Notes under the pieces: model-generated | Databases searched by the model: none | Told to the model about the DNA's origin: nothing | The model's input: the letters and a program-made list of their open reading frames with translations, nothing else | Program-made: the position numbers and the translations under genes | Assembly (NCBI GenBank): GCA_020831825.1 | Contig: JAFIFW010000015.1 | Coordinates: forward strand, 1 to 54,226 | Reading direction: 5' to 3' | From: Methylophaga sp. | GTDB lineage: Bacteria; Pseudomonadota; Gammaproteobacteria; Nitrosococcales; Methylophagaceae | Length of the DNA: 54,226 nucleotides | Shown: positions 35,705-46,179 of the stretch, in pieces | Layout: each line of letters starts with the position of its first letter | Position numbering within the stretch: position 1 is the stretch's first letter

Positions 35705-38080
35705 TCAGCTACGGATCACTGCTGCAACTGAACGCTCCAGCGTCTCAATGACTTGTTGCATCAGAGTGTCCACTTCTTCATCTGTCAGCGTACGCTCACC
35801 ATGCTGAATATGAAAGGCCAGCGCGATACTTTTCTTGCCAAGCTCGACACCATCTCCGGTATATACGTCAAATACTTGAATTGACTTAAGAATATCAGAG
35901 TCGATCAGTTTCAGGCAATCTTGTATTTCCCCAGCATTAATCTGGTTATCAACCAAGATTGCCAGATCACGTCGTATGGACGGGAATCTGGACAGCGGTT
36001 TAAAGCTTGGTACTTGTGCCAATAGTGTCTGTTCAAGGGATAATTCAAACAGATACACCTTGGCCTGCACACCAAAGGATTTATTCAGGCGTGGGTGCAA
36101 AGCACCCAACCAGCCAATGGCTTGATCATTCTTGTAGATGCGCGCCGACTGTCCCGGATGTAAAGCATCATGTTGCTCGGCGATAAATTTAATCTCTCCC
36201 CCCCCCATTGCCAGGATTGACTCAACATCGGCTTTGATATCAAAGAAGTCGAGTTTTTCATCCTGGCTGGCCCATTGTTCAGGATAACGTTGCCCTGAGA
36301 TCAATCCGGCAATGAACAATGGCTGATCAACATCAGGAAGACTGCCGTTAAAGACCCGTCCCAATTCAAACAGACGCACTCTATCCTGTTGGCGGTTAAG
36401 GTTATAGGTCAACGCCTGCATCAGTCCCGGCCACAAGGACAATCGCATCACAGACAAATCAGCTGAAATCGGATTTGCCAGAGCAATCGCTTCAACCTCA
36501 TTACCCAATAACTGTTTTTGAATCGCAGGATCGACAAAGCTGTAGGTAATTGCCTCATGATAACCCCTATCAACCAACATTTGTTGCAGACGCTCCGTCA
36601 GCAATCGTGACTCGGAAATTTCTGTCGTCATCACTTTCCCAGATGGACGGGTTTGAGGCAGTTTGTCGTAGCCATACAGTCGCCCCAGCTCTTCGATCAA
36701 ATCAACTTCAATGGATAGATCGAAACGAAACTCTGGTACGCGAACACGCCAGCCTGCGTCGGTTTCAGTGACTTGCATACCCAGCCGGCTAAGTTGTTCG
36801 CTCACAGTAGCCGCATCAATTTCGATACCCAGTACGCGTTTAATGCGTTGCGCTCGGAGCAAAATTTCTCTGCTTCCCGGTAAGTCTGCCACACTGCTTT
36901 TTTCAATCACTGGCCCTGCTTGACCGCCCACAATTGCCAACAACAAGGCCGTGGCGCGCTCCATGGCTTGAATCGGCAATGCAGGATCAACACCACGCTC
37001 AAAGCGATGTGAAGAGTCAGTATGCAGCCCATAGCTGCGGGCCTTTCCGGCAATAGCTTCTGGAACAAAGAAGGCAGATTCCAGAAACAGGTTTGTGGTT
37101 GCATCTTGCACACTACTGGCTTGGCCACCCATCACACCTGCCAGCGCCAGTGGACCTTTGGCATCGGCAATAAGCAAGCTGTCGGAATTCAGTTGAAGTG
37201 TCTGCCCATCAAGCAATAACAGTTGCTCATCAGCCTGGGCCCATCTGACTTCAATATTGCTGTTCAGTTTGTCGAGATCAAAGGCATGCATCGGTTGACC
37301 GAGCTCAAGCATCACATAGTTGGTGACATCGACAACCGGACCTAGACTGCGTAGACCGCTTCTTCTGAGTTTTTCCTGCATCCATAGTGGTGTTTCCTCA
37401 GCAGGATTTATTCCGGTAATGACTCGGCCGATATAACGGGGGCAAGCAGATGTTGCCTGCACGGTTACCGGAAATTGCTGTTGGTGACAGGCTAAAACAG
37501 GCGAAGTATCTGCGGGCGTCAAGTCAGTTCCTGTCAAAACGCCCACTTCCCTGGCAATACCTGCTACACCCAGACAGTCGCTTCTGTTGGGTGTCAGATC
37601 AACTTCAATGCTGACGTCATCTAGTTGAAGATATTCGCGAAGATCCGCACCTACAGGTGCATCCAGCGGCAATTCAAGCAAACCGTCTGCCGACTCAGCC
37701 AGTCCGAGCTCCTTGGCAGAGCACAACATGCCGAATGACTCAACGCCACGCAGTTTTGCTTTTTTGATTTTGAAATCACCAGGAAGCGTCGCCCCGACCA
37801 CAGCAACAGGCACTTTCAATTCAGGACGAACATTAGCCGCACCACAGACAATATTCAATAGCTCGCTATCGCCGACATCGACTTCGCAAACACGTAATTT
37901 ATCGGCATCCGGATGAGGCACAGCGCTACGAACGATACCCACCATGACATGACTGAAATCTCCAGCAACAGCTGTCACTGAATCAACTTCAAGGCCAGCC
38001 TGAGTCAATTTTTCGACCAGCGCATCAGTATCCAGGGCCGGATTCACCCATTCACGTAACCATTTTTCGCTAAACTTCAT
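35705..38080 (-). CDS. pheT: Phenylalanine--tRNA ligase beta subunit
   Basis: PheT forms the (alpha-beta)2 phenylalanyl-tRNA synthetase with PheS, contributing tRNA binding and editing. The 791 residues show the N-terminal MKFSEKWLREWVNP start, an EMAP/tRNA-binding domain (about 40-150, AGDFSHVMVGIVRSAVPHPDADKL), B3/B4 editing domain, B5 domain, a synthetase-like core (DLIEELGRLYGYDKLP) and the C-terminal ferredoxin-fold anticodon-binding domain (FKPLSRFPSIRRDLAI). A run of nine G encodes MGGGE near 36,195-36,205 and is a potential slippage site, but the frame is intact. The gene follows pheS by 42 bases. Confidence 0.97.
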   Translation of the reverse strand: MKFSEKWLREWVNPALDTDALVEKLTQAGLEVDSVTAVAGDFSHVMVGIVRSAVPHPDADKLRVCEVDVGDSELLNIVCGAANVRPELKVPVAVVGATLPGDFKIKKAKLRGVESFGMLCSAKELGLAESADGLLELPLDAPVGADLREYLQLDDVSIEVDLTPNRSDCLGVAGIAREVGVLTGTDLTPADTSPVLACHQQQFPVTVQATSACPRYIGRVITGINPAEETPLWMQEKLRRSGLRSLGPVVDVTNYVMLELGQPMHAFDLDKLNSNIEVRWAQADEQLLLLDGQTLQLNSDSLLIADAKGPLALAGVMGGQASSVQDATTNLFLESAFFVPEAIAGKARSYGLHTDSSHRFERGVDPALPIQAMERATALLLAIVGGQAGPVIEKSSVADLPGSREILLRAQRIKRVLGIEIDAATVSEQLSRLGMQVTETDAGWRVRVPEFRFDLSIEVDLIEELGRLYGYDKLPQTRPSGKVMTTEISESRLLTERLQQMLVDRGYHEAITYSFVDPAIQKQLLGNEVEAIALANPISADLSVMRLSLWPGLMQALTYNLNRQQDRVRLFELGRVFNGSLPDVDQPLFIAGLISGQRYPEQWASQDEKLDFFDIKADVESILAMGGGEIKFIAEQHDALHPGQSARIYKNDQAIGWLGALHPRLNKSFGVQAKVYLFELSLEQTLLAQVPSFKPLSRFPSIRRDLAILVDNQINAGEIQDCLKLIDSDILKSIQVFDVYTGDGVELGKKSIALAFHIQHGERTLTDEEVDTLMQQVIETLERSVAAVIRS

Positions 38081-38122
38081 TGTCTTTTCTCATTTTCAAC
38101 GAGGCTGATTGAGCGGTCGGCT

Positions 38123-39184
<1,062 letters not shown>

Positions 39185-39192
39185 TCAGAAAT

Positions 39193-39217
39193 AAAAAAGG
39201 GCCGACTGGCGGCCCTT
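39193..39217 (-). terminator. Terminator or attenuator between rplT and pheS
   Basis: Minus-strand AAGGGCCG and CGGCCCTT pair around a five-base loop, followed by a run of six T. A second, upstream hairpin (CATCGCTT/AAGCGATG, about 39,241-39,259) lies right after the rplT stop. The pair resembles a leader region with alternative structures before pheST, as known in enterobacteria, but the leader mechanism is not established here. Confidence 0.8.
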
Positions 39218-39264
39218 GTGTACTAAGTCGGCATGATATGCATCGCTTGCCTGAAGCGATGACA

Positions 39265-39624
39265 TTATTTTGCCAATGCAGCCTTTGCTTTTTCAGCGAT
39301 AGCAGAAAATGCAGCAGCATCATGCACTGCGATGTCTGCCAGGACTTTACGATCGATTTCGATAGCCGCTTTTTTCAGACCGTCGATCATACGGCTGTAT
39401 GACAAACCACACTCACGGGCTGCCGCATTGATACGGGCGATCCACAGGGTACGGAACTGACGTTTTTTCTGACGACGGTCACGGTAAGCATATTGACCTG
39501 CTTTGGTGACAGCCTGCACAGCTACACGATAGACATTCTTGCGACGGCCGTAATAACCTTTGGCCTGGGCAATAACTTTTTTATGGCGGGCGCGTGCTGT
39601 TACGCCGCGTTTAACTCTTGGCAT
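39265..39624 (-). CDS. rplT: 50S ribosomal protein L20
   Basis: L20 binds 23S rRNA early in large-subunit assembly and represses translation of its own operon. The 119 residues start [30 protein letters not shown], very basic at the N-terminus as expected, and continue with the globular domain [30 protein letters not shown] precedes the ATG. It follows rpmI by 15 bases in the conserved infC-rpmI-rplT order. Confidence 0.98.
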   Translation of the reverse strand: MPRVKRGVTARARHKKVIAQAKGYYGRRKNVYRVAVQAVTKAGQYAYRDRRQKKRQFRTLWIARINAAARECGLSYSRMIDGLKKAAIEIDRKVLADIAVHDAAAFSAIAEKAKAALAK

Positions 39625-39639
39625 CGGAAAACTCCTTGA

Positions 39640-39837
39640 TTACAGATTAGGCAACATCTTGCGGACTGACAAATGATCTGCTTTGCAGATTGTCAGCGTA
39701 GAACGCAACTGGCGTTTCCGCTTGGTGCTTTTCTTGGTCAGGATGTGACTGGTAAACGCTTGAGCGCGTTTGAATTTTCCGCTACCGGTGCGCTTGAATC
39801 GCTTCGCAGCACCTCTGTGTGTTTTTAACTTGGACAT
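39640..39837 (-). CDS. rpmI: 50S ribosomal protein L35
   Basis: L35 is a 65-residue basic protein of the large subunit. The sequence [20 protein letters not shown] ... followed by [15 protein letters not shown] is typical. GGAG precedes the ATG after a short AT-rich gap from infC. In relatives, L20 represses translation starting from this gene. Confidence 0.98.
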   Translation of the reverse strand: MSKLKTHRGAAKRFKRTGSGKFKRAQAFTSHILTKKSTKRKRQLRSTLTICKADHLSVRKMLPNL

Positions 39838-39867
39838 TTAAAACTCCGCATTGTTAATTTTATATGG

Positions 39868-40386
39868 TTATTTTTTATTTCCAGGGGCCAAAACCATAAT
39901 CATTTGCCGCCCTTCTTTTTTCGGGTGCTGTTCGATGACTGACAGTTCCTTGAGATCTTCAGCGACTCTTTCTAGCAACTTCAGGCCCAAATCCTGATGT
40001 GCCATTTCACGGCCACGAAAGCGCAAACTCACCTTCGCTTTATTCCCGTCTTCAAGGAAACGTACCAGGTTGCGTAGTTTTACCTGATAATCCCCTTCTT
40101 CGGTCCCAGGTCTGAACTTGACCTCCTTGACCTGTATTTGTTTTTGTTTTTTGCGAGCTAATGCTTTTTGCTTGCTTTCTTCAAACAAATACTTGCCGTA
40201 ATCCATAATACGGCAAACCGGTGGCGTCGCCTGTGGGGCGATTTCCACCAAATCCAGATCGGCTTCTTCAGCCAGCTCCTGTGCACGGGCAAGCGGCACA
40301 ATACCGAGTTGTTCTCCGTCAGCAGCAGTTAAGCGAACTTCTTTGGCTGTAATTTCAGCATTCAGCCGTTTTTGATCTGTAGCGAT
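39868..40386 (-). CDS. infC: Translation initiation factor IF-3 (probable AUC start)
   Basis: IF-3 keeps 30S subunits free and checks initiator tRNA and start codon. The product (172 residues) contains the N-domain [23 protein letters not shown] and [23 protein letters not shown], a lysine-rich linker, and the C-domain [17 protein letters not shown] with a [10 protein letters not shown] end. No ATG or GTG lies near the expected start. An ATC at 40386 sits nine bases after GAGG and four bases after the thrS stop, with family-like residues beginning there. A TTG at 40425 inside thrS is the only conventional alternative. IF-3 genes are known for AUU or similar starts used for autoregulation, so AUC is preferred here. 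Confidence 0.92.
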   Translation of the reverse strand: MATDQKRLNAEITAKEVRLTAADGEQLGIVPLARAQELAEEADLDLVEIAPQATPPVCRIMDYGKYLFEESKQKALARKKQKQIQVKEVKFRPGTEEGDYQVKLRNLVRFLEDGNKAKVSLRFRGREMAHQDLGLKLLERVAEDLKELSVIEQHPKKEGRQMIMVLAPGNKK

Positions 40387-40390
40387 GTTG

Positions 40391-42316
40391 TTAATCCTCT
40401 GTTGTTGTCCGTCCGCGGCGGGCAATATCTTTATTTAATAGCTCAGCAAAGGCCTGAAGGGGCATTACACCCAAATCTTCACCTTTACGTGTACGGATTG
40501 CCACGGTGTTTTCTTGCGCCTCGCGTTCGCCTACGACTAGCAAATATGGAACACGGCGCAGTGTGTGCTCGCGTATTTTAAAGCCAATCTTCTCATTTCT
40601 CAAGTCTGTGTCAGCGCGAAAACCTTGCTGCACCAAATCTTCAGCGATTTTGCTGACGTAGTCACTCTGCTTGTCGGTGATTCCCATGACAACAACTTGC
40701 TTGGGCGCAAGCCAAGTCGGGAATGCACCCGCGTACTCTTCAATCAAGATGCCTATGAATCGCTCCAGCGATCCAAGAATCGCCCGATGCAGCATCACCG
40801 GTACTTGCTTTGAACCATCATCAGCAACATAGGTGGCGTCAAGTCGGCCTGGCATTGAAAAATCTACCTGAATGGTACCGCACTGCCAGATCCTGCCGAG
40901 ACAGTCTTTTAACGAAAACTCGATCTTCGGCCCATAAAATGCGCCTTCACCTGGCTGAAGACCCCATTGCAGACCTTTGGCATTGAGCGCCTGCTCCAGC
41001 GCATGTTCGGCTTTATCCCAAACCTGATCACTGCCGACCCGATTTTCCGGACGAGTGGACAGCTTGATAATGATGTCGTTGAAACCAAAATCGGCATAGA
41101 CACTCTGCAACAACTCAATAAAGGTCGAAACTTCAGGCTGTATTTGATCTTCTGTGCAGAAAATATGGGCATCGTCCTGTGTAAAGCCGCGCAGACGCAT
41201 CAGACCATGCAAGGTGCCGGAAGGCTCATTACGGTGGCAAGACCCAAACTCAGCCATTCTCAGTGGCAAATCACGGTAACTTTTCAACCCCTGATTAAAT
41301 ACCTGCACGTGACATGGGCAGTTCATCGGCTTGATAGCGTAATCACGACTTTCCGAGTGCGTGGTAAACATCATGTCACTGAACTTGTCCCAATGGCCGG
41401 ATTTTTCCCAAAGGGTACGATCCACCACCTGAGGCGTACGTACTTCCTGATAACCATTGCGACGCAACACATCACGGATGTAGTTTTCTACCTCACGATA
41501 GATACGCCAGCCATTGTCATGCCAAAAAATCATGCCGGTGGCGTCATCCTGGATGTGGAACAAGTCCAGACTTCTGGCCAGCTTTCGATGGTCGCGTTTT
41601 TCTGCTTCTTCCAGTCGATGCAAATAGGCTTTCAGCGCTTTTTTGTCATTCCATGCCGTGCCATAGACACGTTGCAGCATTTCGTTTTCAGATTTGCCAC
41701 GCCAATAGGCACCCGCCAGCTTCATCAGTTTAAAGGCTTTCAGCTTGCTTGTGCTGGGGACATGGGGCCCACGGCACAAGTCCATGAAATCGCCTTGTCG
41801 ATAAACAGAGAGGATTTCATCCTTGGGGATGTCTTCAATAATCTGCGCCTTGTATTCTTCGCCCATCTCGCGGAACAGATTGATTGCGGCATCACGAGGC
41901 ATCTCTTCACGAATAACCTGCAGATCCTGCTTGACGATCGCTTCCATCCGCTGTTCGATTTTTGTTAAATCGTCTGGCGTAAAACCTTCTGGGTAGGAAA
42001 AGTCATAATAGAAGCCGTCTTCGATCACTGGACCGATCGTCACCTGGGCTTCCGGGAACAATTGTTTGACTGCCTGAGCCATCAAATGAGAGGTCGAATG
42101 ACGAATAATATCCAGACCTTCTTCATCGCGGTCTGTAATAATGGCTACATCGGCATCTTGTTCGATGAGATGTGAGGTATCGACCAGCTTGCCATTGACT
42201 TTGCCTGCCAGCGCAGCACGCGCAAGGCCTGCGCCAATGTCGCTTGCAATATCAAAAATAGAAACAGGGTGATCGAACTGGCGTTGACTGCCGTCAGGGA
42301 GCGTGATTGAGATCAT
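40391..42316 (-). CDS. thrS: Threonine--tRNA ligase
   Basis: ThrS charges tRNA-Thr and edits mischarged serine. The 641 residues include the N-terminal TGS domain (about 1-60), the editing domain with [15 protein letters not shown] and a class II catalytic core. The core shows zinc ligands in [10 protein letters not shown] (Cys) and later His positions, motif 2 [22 protein letters not shown] and motif 3 [13 protein letters not shown], followed by the anticodon-binding domain. AAGGATG precedes the ATG. It heads the thrS-infC-rpmI-rplT-pheS-pheT-ihfA-merR block. Confidence 0.98.
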   Translation of the reverse strand: MISITLPDGSQRQFDHPVSIFDIASDIGAGLARAALAGKVNGKLVDTSHLIEQDADVAIITDRDEEGLDIIRHSTSHLMAQAVKQLFPEAQVTIGPVIEDGFYYDFSYPEGFTPDDLTKIEQRMEAIVKQDLQVIREEMPRDAAINLFREMGEEYKAQIIEDIPKDEILSVYRQGDFMDLCRGPHVPSTSKLKAFKLMKLAGAYWRGKSENEMLQRVYGTAWNDKKALKAYLHRLEEAEKRDHRKLARSLDLFHIQDDATGMIFWHDNGWRIYREVENYIRDVLRRNGYQEVRTPQVVDRTLWEKSGHWDKFSDMMFTTHSESRDYAIKPMNCPCHVQVFNQGLKSYRDLPLRMAEFGSCHRNEPSGTLHGLMRLRGFTQDDAHIFCTEDQIQPEVSTFIELLQSVYADFGFNDIIIKLSTRPENRVGSDQVWDKAEHALEQALNAKGLQWGLQPGEGAFYGPKIEFSLKDCLGRIWQCGTIQVDFSMPGRLDATYVADDGSKQVPVMLHRAILGSLERFIGILIEEYAGAFPTWLAPKQVVVMGITDKQSDYVSKIAEDLVQQGFRADTDLRNEKIGFKIREHTLRRVPYLLVVGEREAQENTVAIRTRKGEDLGVMPLQAFAELLNKDIARRGRTTTED

Positions 42317-42360
42317 CAGAACATCCTTGGTTGTGGCCTATACGAGGGGCCTTCTAAACC

Positions 42361-42387
42361 AAAAAGCACCTGCAAGAGGTGCTTTTA
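42361..42387 (-). terminator. Bidirectional hairpin between tRNA-Val and thrS
   Basis: AAAAGCACCT and AGGTGCTTTT form a 10-bp stem with a five-base loop, with A and T tracts on both sides. It lies 11 bases after the tRNA-Val 3' end and probably terminates it. Confidence 0.85.
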
Positions 42388-42397
42388 CGAGTATATC

Positions 42398-42474
42398 TGG
42401 TAGGCACGAGTGGATTCGAACCACCGACCCCCACCATGTCAAGGTGGTGCTCTAACCAACTGAGCTACGTGCCT
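42398..42474 (-). tRNA. tRNA-Val (anticodon GAC)
   Basis: The 77-base cloverleaf has acceptor AGGCACG/CGTGCCT, D arm GCTC-AGTTGGTTA-GAGC, anticodon arm CCACC-TTGACAT-GGTGG with anticodon GAC, T arm GGTGG-TTCGAAT-CCACT (one mismatch at its end) and an encoded ACCA. It reads GUC/GUU valine codons and stands alone upstream of thrS. Confidence 0.96.
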
Positions 42475-42580
42475 GCCGTGAAGCGCGAAATTATACGCAG
42501 CCAATACCAGAATGCAAGGCTTTTATACCTTAACGAGTCGCCAGAACCTGTTGGGCATTCATCATCACCACTACTGGCAG

Positions 42581-44599
42581 CTATGCAACAACGACAGGCC
42601 CCAGAGCCAATGCGCGGACATGTTCCATTTCATCCCGTACTCTGGCGGCTTCTTCAAACTCAAGGTTTTGCGCATGTTTGTACATTGCCTGCTCAAGCTG
42701 CTGCAAGCGTTTGGCTAGTTGCTGCGGTGTCATCGAGGCATATTTGGCCTGTTCTTCGGCGACATTTGCCAGACGTTTCTTGTCGCCAGCAGATTTCGAC
42801 TGGACTTGATCCATATTGGTACGAATGGCTTTTTTAACACCTTTGGGTGTAATGCCATGTGCCAGATTGTGGGCGATCTGTTTTTCGCGGCGGCGTTCGG
42901 TCTCACCCATGGCCCGCTGCATCGAGCCGGTAATTTCATCGGCATATAATATAGCCCGGCCATTCAAATTACGTGCCGCACGGCCAATGGTCTGAATCAA
43001 CGAACGATCGCTGCGCAAGAAACCTTCCTTGTCGGCATCAAGAATGGCCACCAGCGACACCTCAGGAATATCCAGACCTTCCCGCAGCAGGTTAATGCCC
43101 ACCAGCACATCAAATTCACCGAGACGCAGATCGCGAATAATCTCGACCCGTTCAACGGTATCAATATCCGAGTGCAGATAACGCACCTTGACGTTGTGTT
43201 CTCGCAGGTAATCGGTCAAATCCTCAGCCATGCGCTTGGTCAAGGTAGTCACCAGCACCCGCTCATCGACCGCAGCACGTTTTTTCACTTCAGAGAGCAA
43301 GTCATCCACCTGTGTAGCAACCGGGCGAATTTCTACCTGTGGATCAACCAGACCTGTCGGTCTGACCACCTGCTCGACAATGGTACTGGCATGTTCAGCC
43401 TCATATTTGCCGGGGGTTGCCGAAACAAAAATCGTCTGTGGTGCCAGTTTCTCCCATTCCTCAAACATCAAAGGCCGGTTATCCAGTGCCGATGGCAAAC
43501 GAAAACCATAATCCACCAGAGTCTGCTTGCGTGAGCGGTCACCTTTATACATAGCACCGATCTGCGGCACCATGACGTGACTTTCATCAATAATGAGAAT
43601 GGCATCATCCGGCAGGTAATCGAATAAGGTTGGCGGCGCCCCCCCTGCTGATCTGCCCGACAAATGTCTGGAGTAGTTTTCAATACCATTGCAATAACCC
43701 AGCTCCAGCAACATCTCGATATCAAAGCGGGTACGCTGCTCCAGCCGCTGTGCCTCGACCAGTTTGTTCTGGCTGTTGAGTTCTTCCAGCCGCTCTCGCA
43801 GTTCATCCTTGATTGCATCGACAGCCCGCAGAATATTTTCCCGTGGCGTTACATAGTGAGTTTTGGGGTAAATGGTAATGCGACTCAGGCGTTGCAGAAT
43901 TTCACCGGTGAGCGGATCGAAATAACTGATCTGTTCAACTTCATCATCAAACATCTCAATACGCACAGCATCACGCTCGGATTCAGCCGGAAAAATATCA
44001 ATCACTTCACCACGCACTCGATAAGTACCGCGACCCAGCTCCATGTCGTTGCGTGAATATTGCAGCTCAGCCAGTCGACGCAGAATATTGCGCTGATTGA
44101 TGCGATCGCCCTGCACCAGATGCAATACCATTTCCAGATAGGCATCTTTCTCGCCCAGACCATAAATGCAGGAAACACTGGACACGATGATCGCGTCACG
44201 ACGTTCCAGCATGGCCTTGGTTGCAGACAGACGCATTTGCTCTATCTGCTCGTTGACCGAGGCATCCTTGTCGATAAAAGTGTCCGATGACGGCACATAA
44301 GCTTCCGGCTGGTAATAGTCGTAATAGGAAACAAAATATTCCACCGAGTTGTGCGGAAAGAAATCCTTCATCTCGCTGTATAACTGCGCGGCAAGCGTCT
44401 TGTTGGGCGCCAGCACCATCATTGGCCGTTGAACAGCTTGCGCAACATTGGCAATGGTGAAGGTCTTGCCGGATCCGGTCACACCCAGTAGCGTCTGCCA
44501 CATCTCGCCATTATTGAGGCCCTCGACCAGCGCCTTGATTGCTGTCGGTTGATCACCGGCCGGTTCAAACTCGCTGACCAACTGAAATTCTTTATTCAT
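42581..44599 (-). CDS. uvrB: Excinuclease ABC subunit B
   Basis: UvrB is the damage-verifying helicase-like core of nucleotide excision repair, loaded by UvrA and cut-partner of UvrC. The 672 residues contain Walker [17 protein letters not shown], the beta-hairpin [12 protein letters not shown] used to probe the helix, the UvrA-interacting domain, the DEAD-like motif ILIIDESHV, helicase motif [11 protein letters not shown] and the C-terminal UVR motif ([23 protein letters not shown]) that binds UvrC. No LexA box of the CTGT-N8-ACAG form was seen upstream. It is divergent from the aminotransferase gene across 70 bases. Confidence 0.98.
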   Translation of the reverse strand: MNKEFQLVSEFEPAGDQPTAIKALVEGLNNGEMWQTLLGVTGSGKTFTIANVAQAVQRPMMVLAPNKTLAAQLYSEMKDFFPHNSVEYFVSYYDYYQPEAYVPSSDTFIDKDASVNEQIEQMRLSATKAMLERRDAIIVSSVSCIYGLGEKDAYLEMVLHLVQGDRINQRNILRRLAELQYSRNDMELGRGTYRVRGEVIDIFPAESERDAVRIEMFDDEVEQISYFDPLTGEILQRLSRITIYPKTHYVTPRENILRAVDAIKDELRERLEELNSQNKLVEAQRLEQRTRFDIEMLLELGYCNGIENYSRHLSGRSAGGAPPTLFDYLPDDAILIIDESHVMVPQIGAMYKGDRSRKQTLVDYGFRLPSALDNRPLMFEEWEKLAPQTIFVSATPGKYEAEHASTIVEQVVRPTGLVDPQVEIRPVATQVDDLLSEVKKRAAVDERVLVTTLTKRMAEDLTDYLREHNVKVRYLHSDIDTVERVEIIRDLRLGEFDVLVGINLLREGLDIPEVSLVAILDADKEGFLRSDRSLIQTIGRAARNLNGRAILYADEITGSMQRAMGETERRREKQIAHNLAHGITPKGVKKAIRTNMDQVQSKSAGDKKRLANVAEEQAKYASMTPQQLAKRLQQLEQAMYKHAQNLEFEEAARVRDEMEHVRALALGPVVVA

Positions 44600-44669
44600 A
44601 TCTATTTAGTGATACTCAAGATTGTCGTAACATTATGGTTTTCAGAACTTATTTGACGAAGGAACCACT

Positions 44670-45857
44670 TTGACTATCAAGCTCTCCCAGCGCGTCCAAA
44701 ACATCAAACCGTCTCCTACCCTGGCTATCACCGCACGCGCAGCGGCACTTCGTGCTGAAGGCAAAGACATCATTGGTCTTGGTGCTGGCGAACCTGACTT
44801 TGATACACCGCAACACATTAAACAAGCCGCGATCACGGCCATTGACAATGGCATGACCAAATACACTGCCGTCGATGGCACTGCCGATTTGAAACAAGCC
44901 ATCATCAAAAAGTTTTCCCGCGACAACGGATTATCCTACGAAGCGAATCAAATTCTGGTGTCTGTGGGCGGCAAACAGAGCTTTTTCAACCTTGCACAAG
45001 CCATGTTGGAAAGTGGTGATGAAGTCATCATCCCCGCACCGTACTGGGTATCATACCCTGATATGGTGTTACTGGCGGATGCCACACCCGTGATTATCGA
45101 AGGCCCGCAAGAAAATCGTTTCAAGATCACTGCGCAGCAGCTTGAACAGGCAATCACCGACAAAACCCGCTTGTTTGTCATCAACAGCCCTTCCAATCCT
45201 TCAGGTATGGCCTACACCAAAGCTGAATTGGCAGAGCTTGGTGAAGTCCTGCGTCGTCATCCACAGATCATCATCGCTACCGATGATATGTACGAGCATA
45301 TCTACTGGGCCGATGAACCTTTTTACAACATCGTCATGGTTTGCCCGGATCTGTACGACCGCACCGTTGTAATGAACGGCGTTTCCAAAGCCTACTCAAT
45401 GACAGGCTGGCGAATTGGCTATGCTGCTGGACCGGCAAACCTTATCGGCGCCATGAAAAAAATTCAGTCGCAAAGCACCTCTAACCCCACCTCGATTTCT
45501 CAGGCAGCATCAGTGGAAGCCCTGAATGGCGATCAAACCTGCATTCAAACCATGCTGGTCGAGTTCAAAAAACGTCACGACTATGTGGTAGATCGCCTCA
45601 ATCAAATTGCAGGTATCAATGCACTGTCCGCTGACGGCACTTTCTATGTGTTTCCGGACATCAGCGGTGTGCTGGCTGCCCGTGACGATCTTCAAGACGA
45701 TCTCGAATTTGCCGAAGCCTTGCTCGTGGAAAAAGGTGTCGCCGTGGTCCCGGGAACCGCTTTTGGCCTTAAAAACCACATTCGCCTGTCGATTGCGACC
45801 AGCGAAACCAACCTGAAAAATGCACTGGATCGTATTGCCCAGTTTATCGAGGGATAA
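44670..45857 (+). CDS. Pyridoxal-phosphate aspartate-type aminotransferase (TTG start)
   Basis: A class I fold-type I aminotransferase of 395 residues, most like aspartate aminotransferases of the I-beta/gamma group that transfer amino groups between aspartate and 2-oxoglutarate. Visible: IGLGAGEPDFDTP, the YTAVDGTADLKQAI region, PSNPSG, cofactor Asp in TDDMYEHIYW, the PLP lysine in GVSKAYSMTGWRIGY and the substrate-binding Arg in HIRLSIATS. The frame has no ATG near the family N-terminus (TIKLSQRVQNIKPS); a TTG at 44670 with GAAGGA upstream is the best start. It is divergent from uvrB and followed by tRNA-Asn. Exact substrate range is uncertain. Confidence 0.9.
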   Translation: MTIKLSQRVQNIKPSPTLAITARAAALRAEGKDIIGLGAGEPDFDTPQHIKQAAITAIDNGMTKYTAVDGTADLKQAIIKKFSRDNGLSYEANQILVSVGGKQSFFNLAQAMLESGDEVIIPAPYWVSYPDMVLLADATPVIIEGPQENRFKITAQQLEQAITDKTRLFVINSPSNPSGMAYTKAELAELGEVLRRHPQIIIATDDMYEHIYWADEPFYNIVMVCPDLYDRTVVMNGVSKAYSMTGWRIGYAAGPANLIGAMKKIQSQSTSNPTSISQAASVEALNGDQTCIQTMLVEFKKRHDYVVDRLNQIAGINALSADGTFYVFPDISGVLAARDDLQDDLEFAEALLVEKGVAVVPGTAFGLKNHIRLSIATSETNLKNALDRIAQFIEG

Positions 45858-45916
45858 AAAAGCCGATACGGGGTTGACCCTCATGGGTCGAACCTCTATC
45901 ATACGCATCTTTCTGT

Positions 45917-45992
45917 TCCCCGATAGCTCAGTTGGTAGAGCAAATGACTGTTAATCATTGGGTCGCTGGTTCGAGTCCAGCTCGGGGAGCCA
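45917..45992 (+). tRNA. tRNA-Asn (anticodon GTT)
   Basis: The 76-base cloverleaf has acceptor TCCCCGA/TCGGGGA, D arm GCTC-AGTTGGTA-GAGC, anticodon arm AATGA-CTGTTAA-TCATT with anticodon GTT, T arm GCTGG-TTCGAGT-CCAGC and an encoded GCCA. A terminator follows ten bases downstream. Confidence 0.97.
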
Positions 45993-46002
45993 AAGAATAC
46001 TG

Positions 46003-46037
46003 AAGCCTCAGATGTGAATAACACTGAGGCTTTTTTG
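46003..46037 (+). terminator. Terminator of tRNA-Asn
   Basis: AAGCCTCAG and CTGAGGCTT pair perfectly around a 10-12-base loop and are followed by a T run. A smaller inverted repeat (CAGGCAA/TTGCCTG, about 46,087-46,101) lies in the otherwise featureless gap before the next gene. Confidence 0.9.
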
Positions 46038-46179
46038 TTTGTTCAATTTTCAGTGCTTATAGCTGCCGCACATATTACTCTCCCGACAGGCAACTTGCCT
46101 GCTACAGCCTACTGATACTGTTAGACTTGATTAGTTGGCTCATTTGCCAATCGCATCCCGAAACCCGCGTGGAGCATGA

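Noticed and set aside
36195..36205. G9 tract in pheT as a phase-variable switch
   Set aside because: pheT is essential and its frame is intact; the tract encodes ordinary glycines, so slippage would be lethal rather than regulatory.
40967..41968. Long open frame (333 codons) on the plus strand
   Set aside because: It is fully antisense to thrS, whose protein matches its family along the whole length; the antisense product resembles nothing recognisable.
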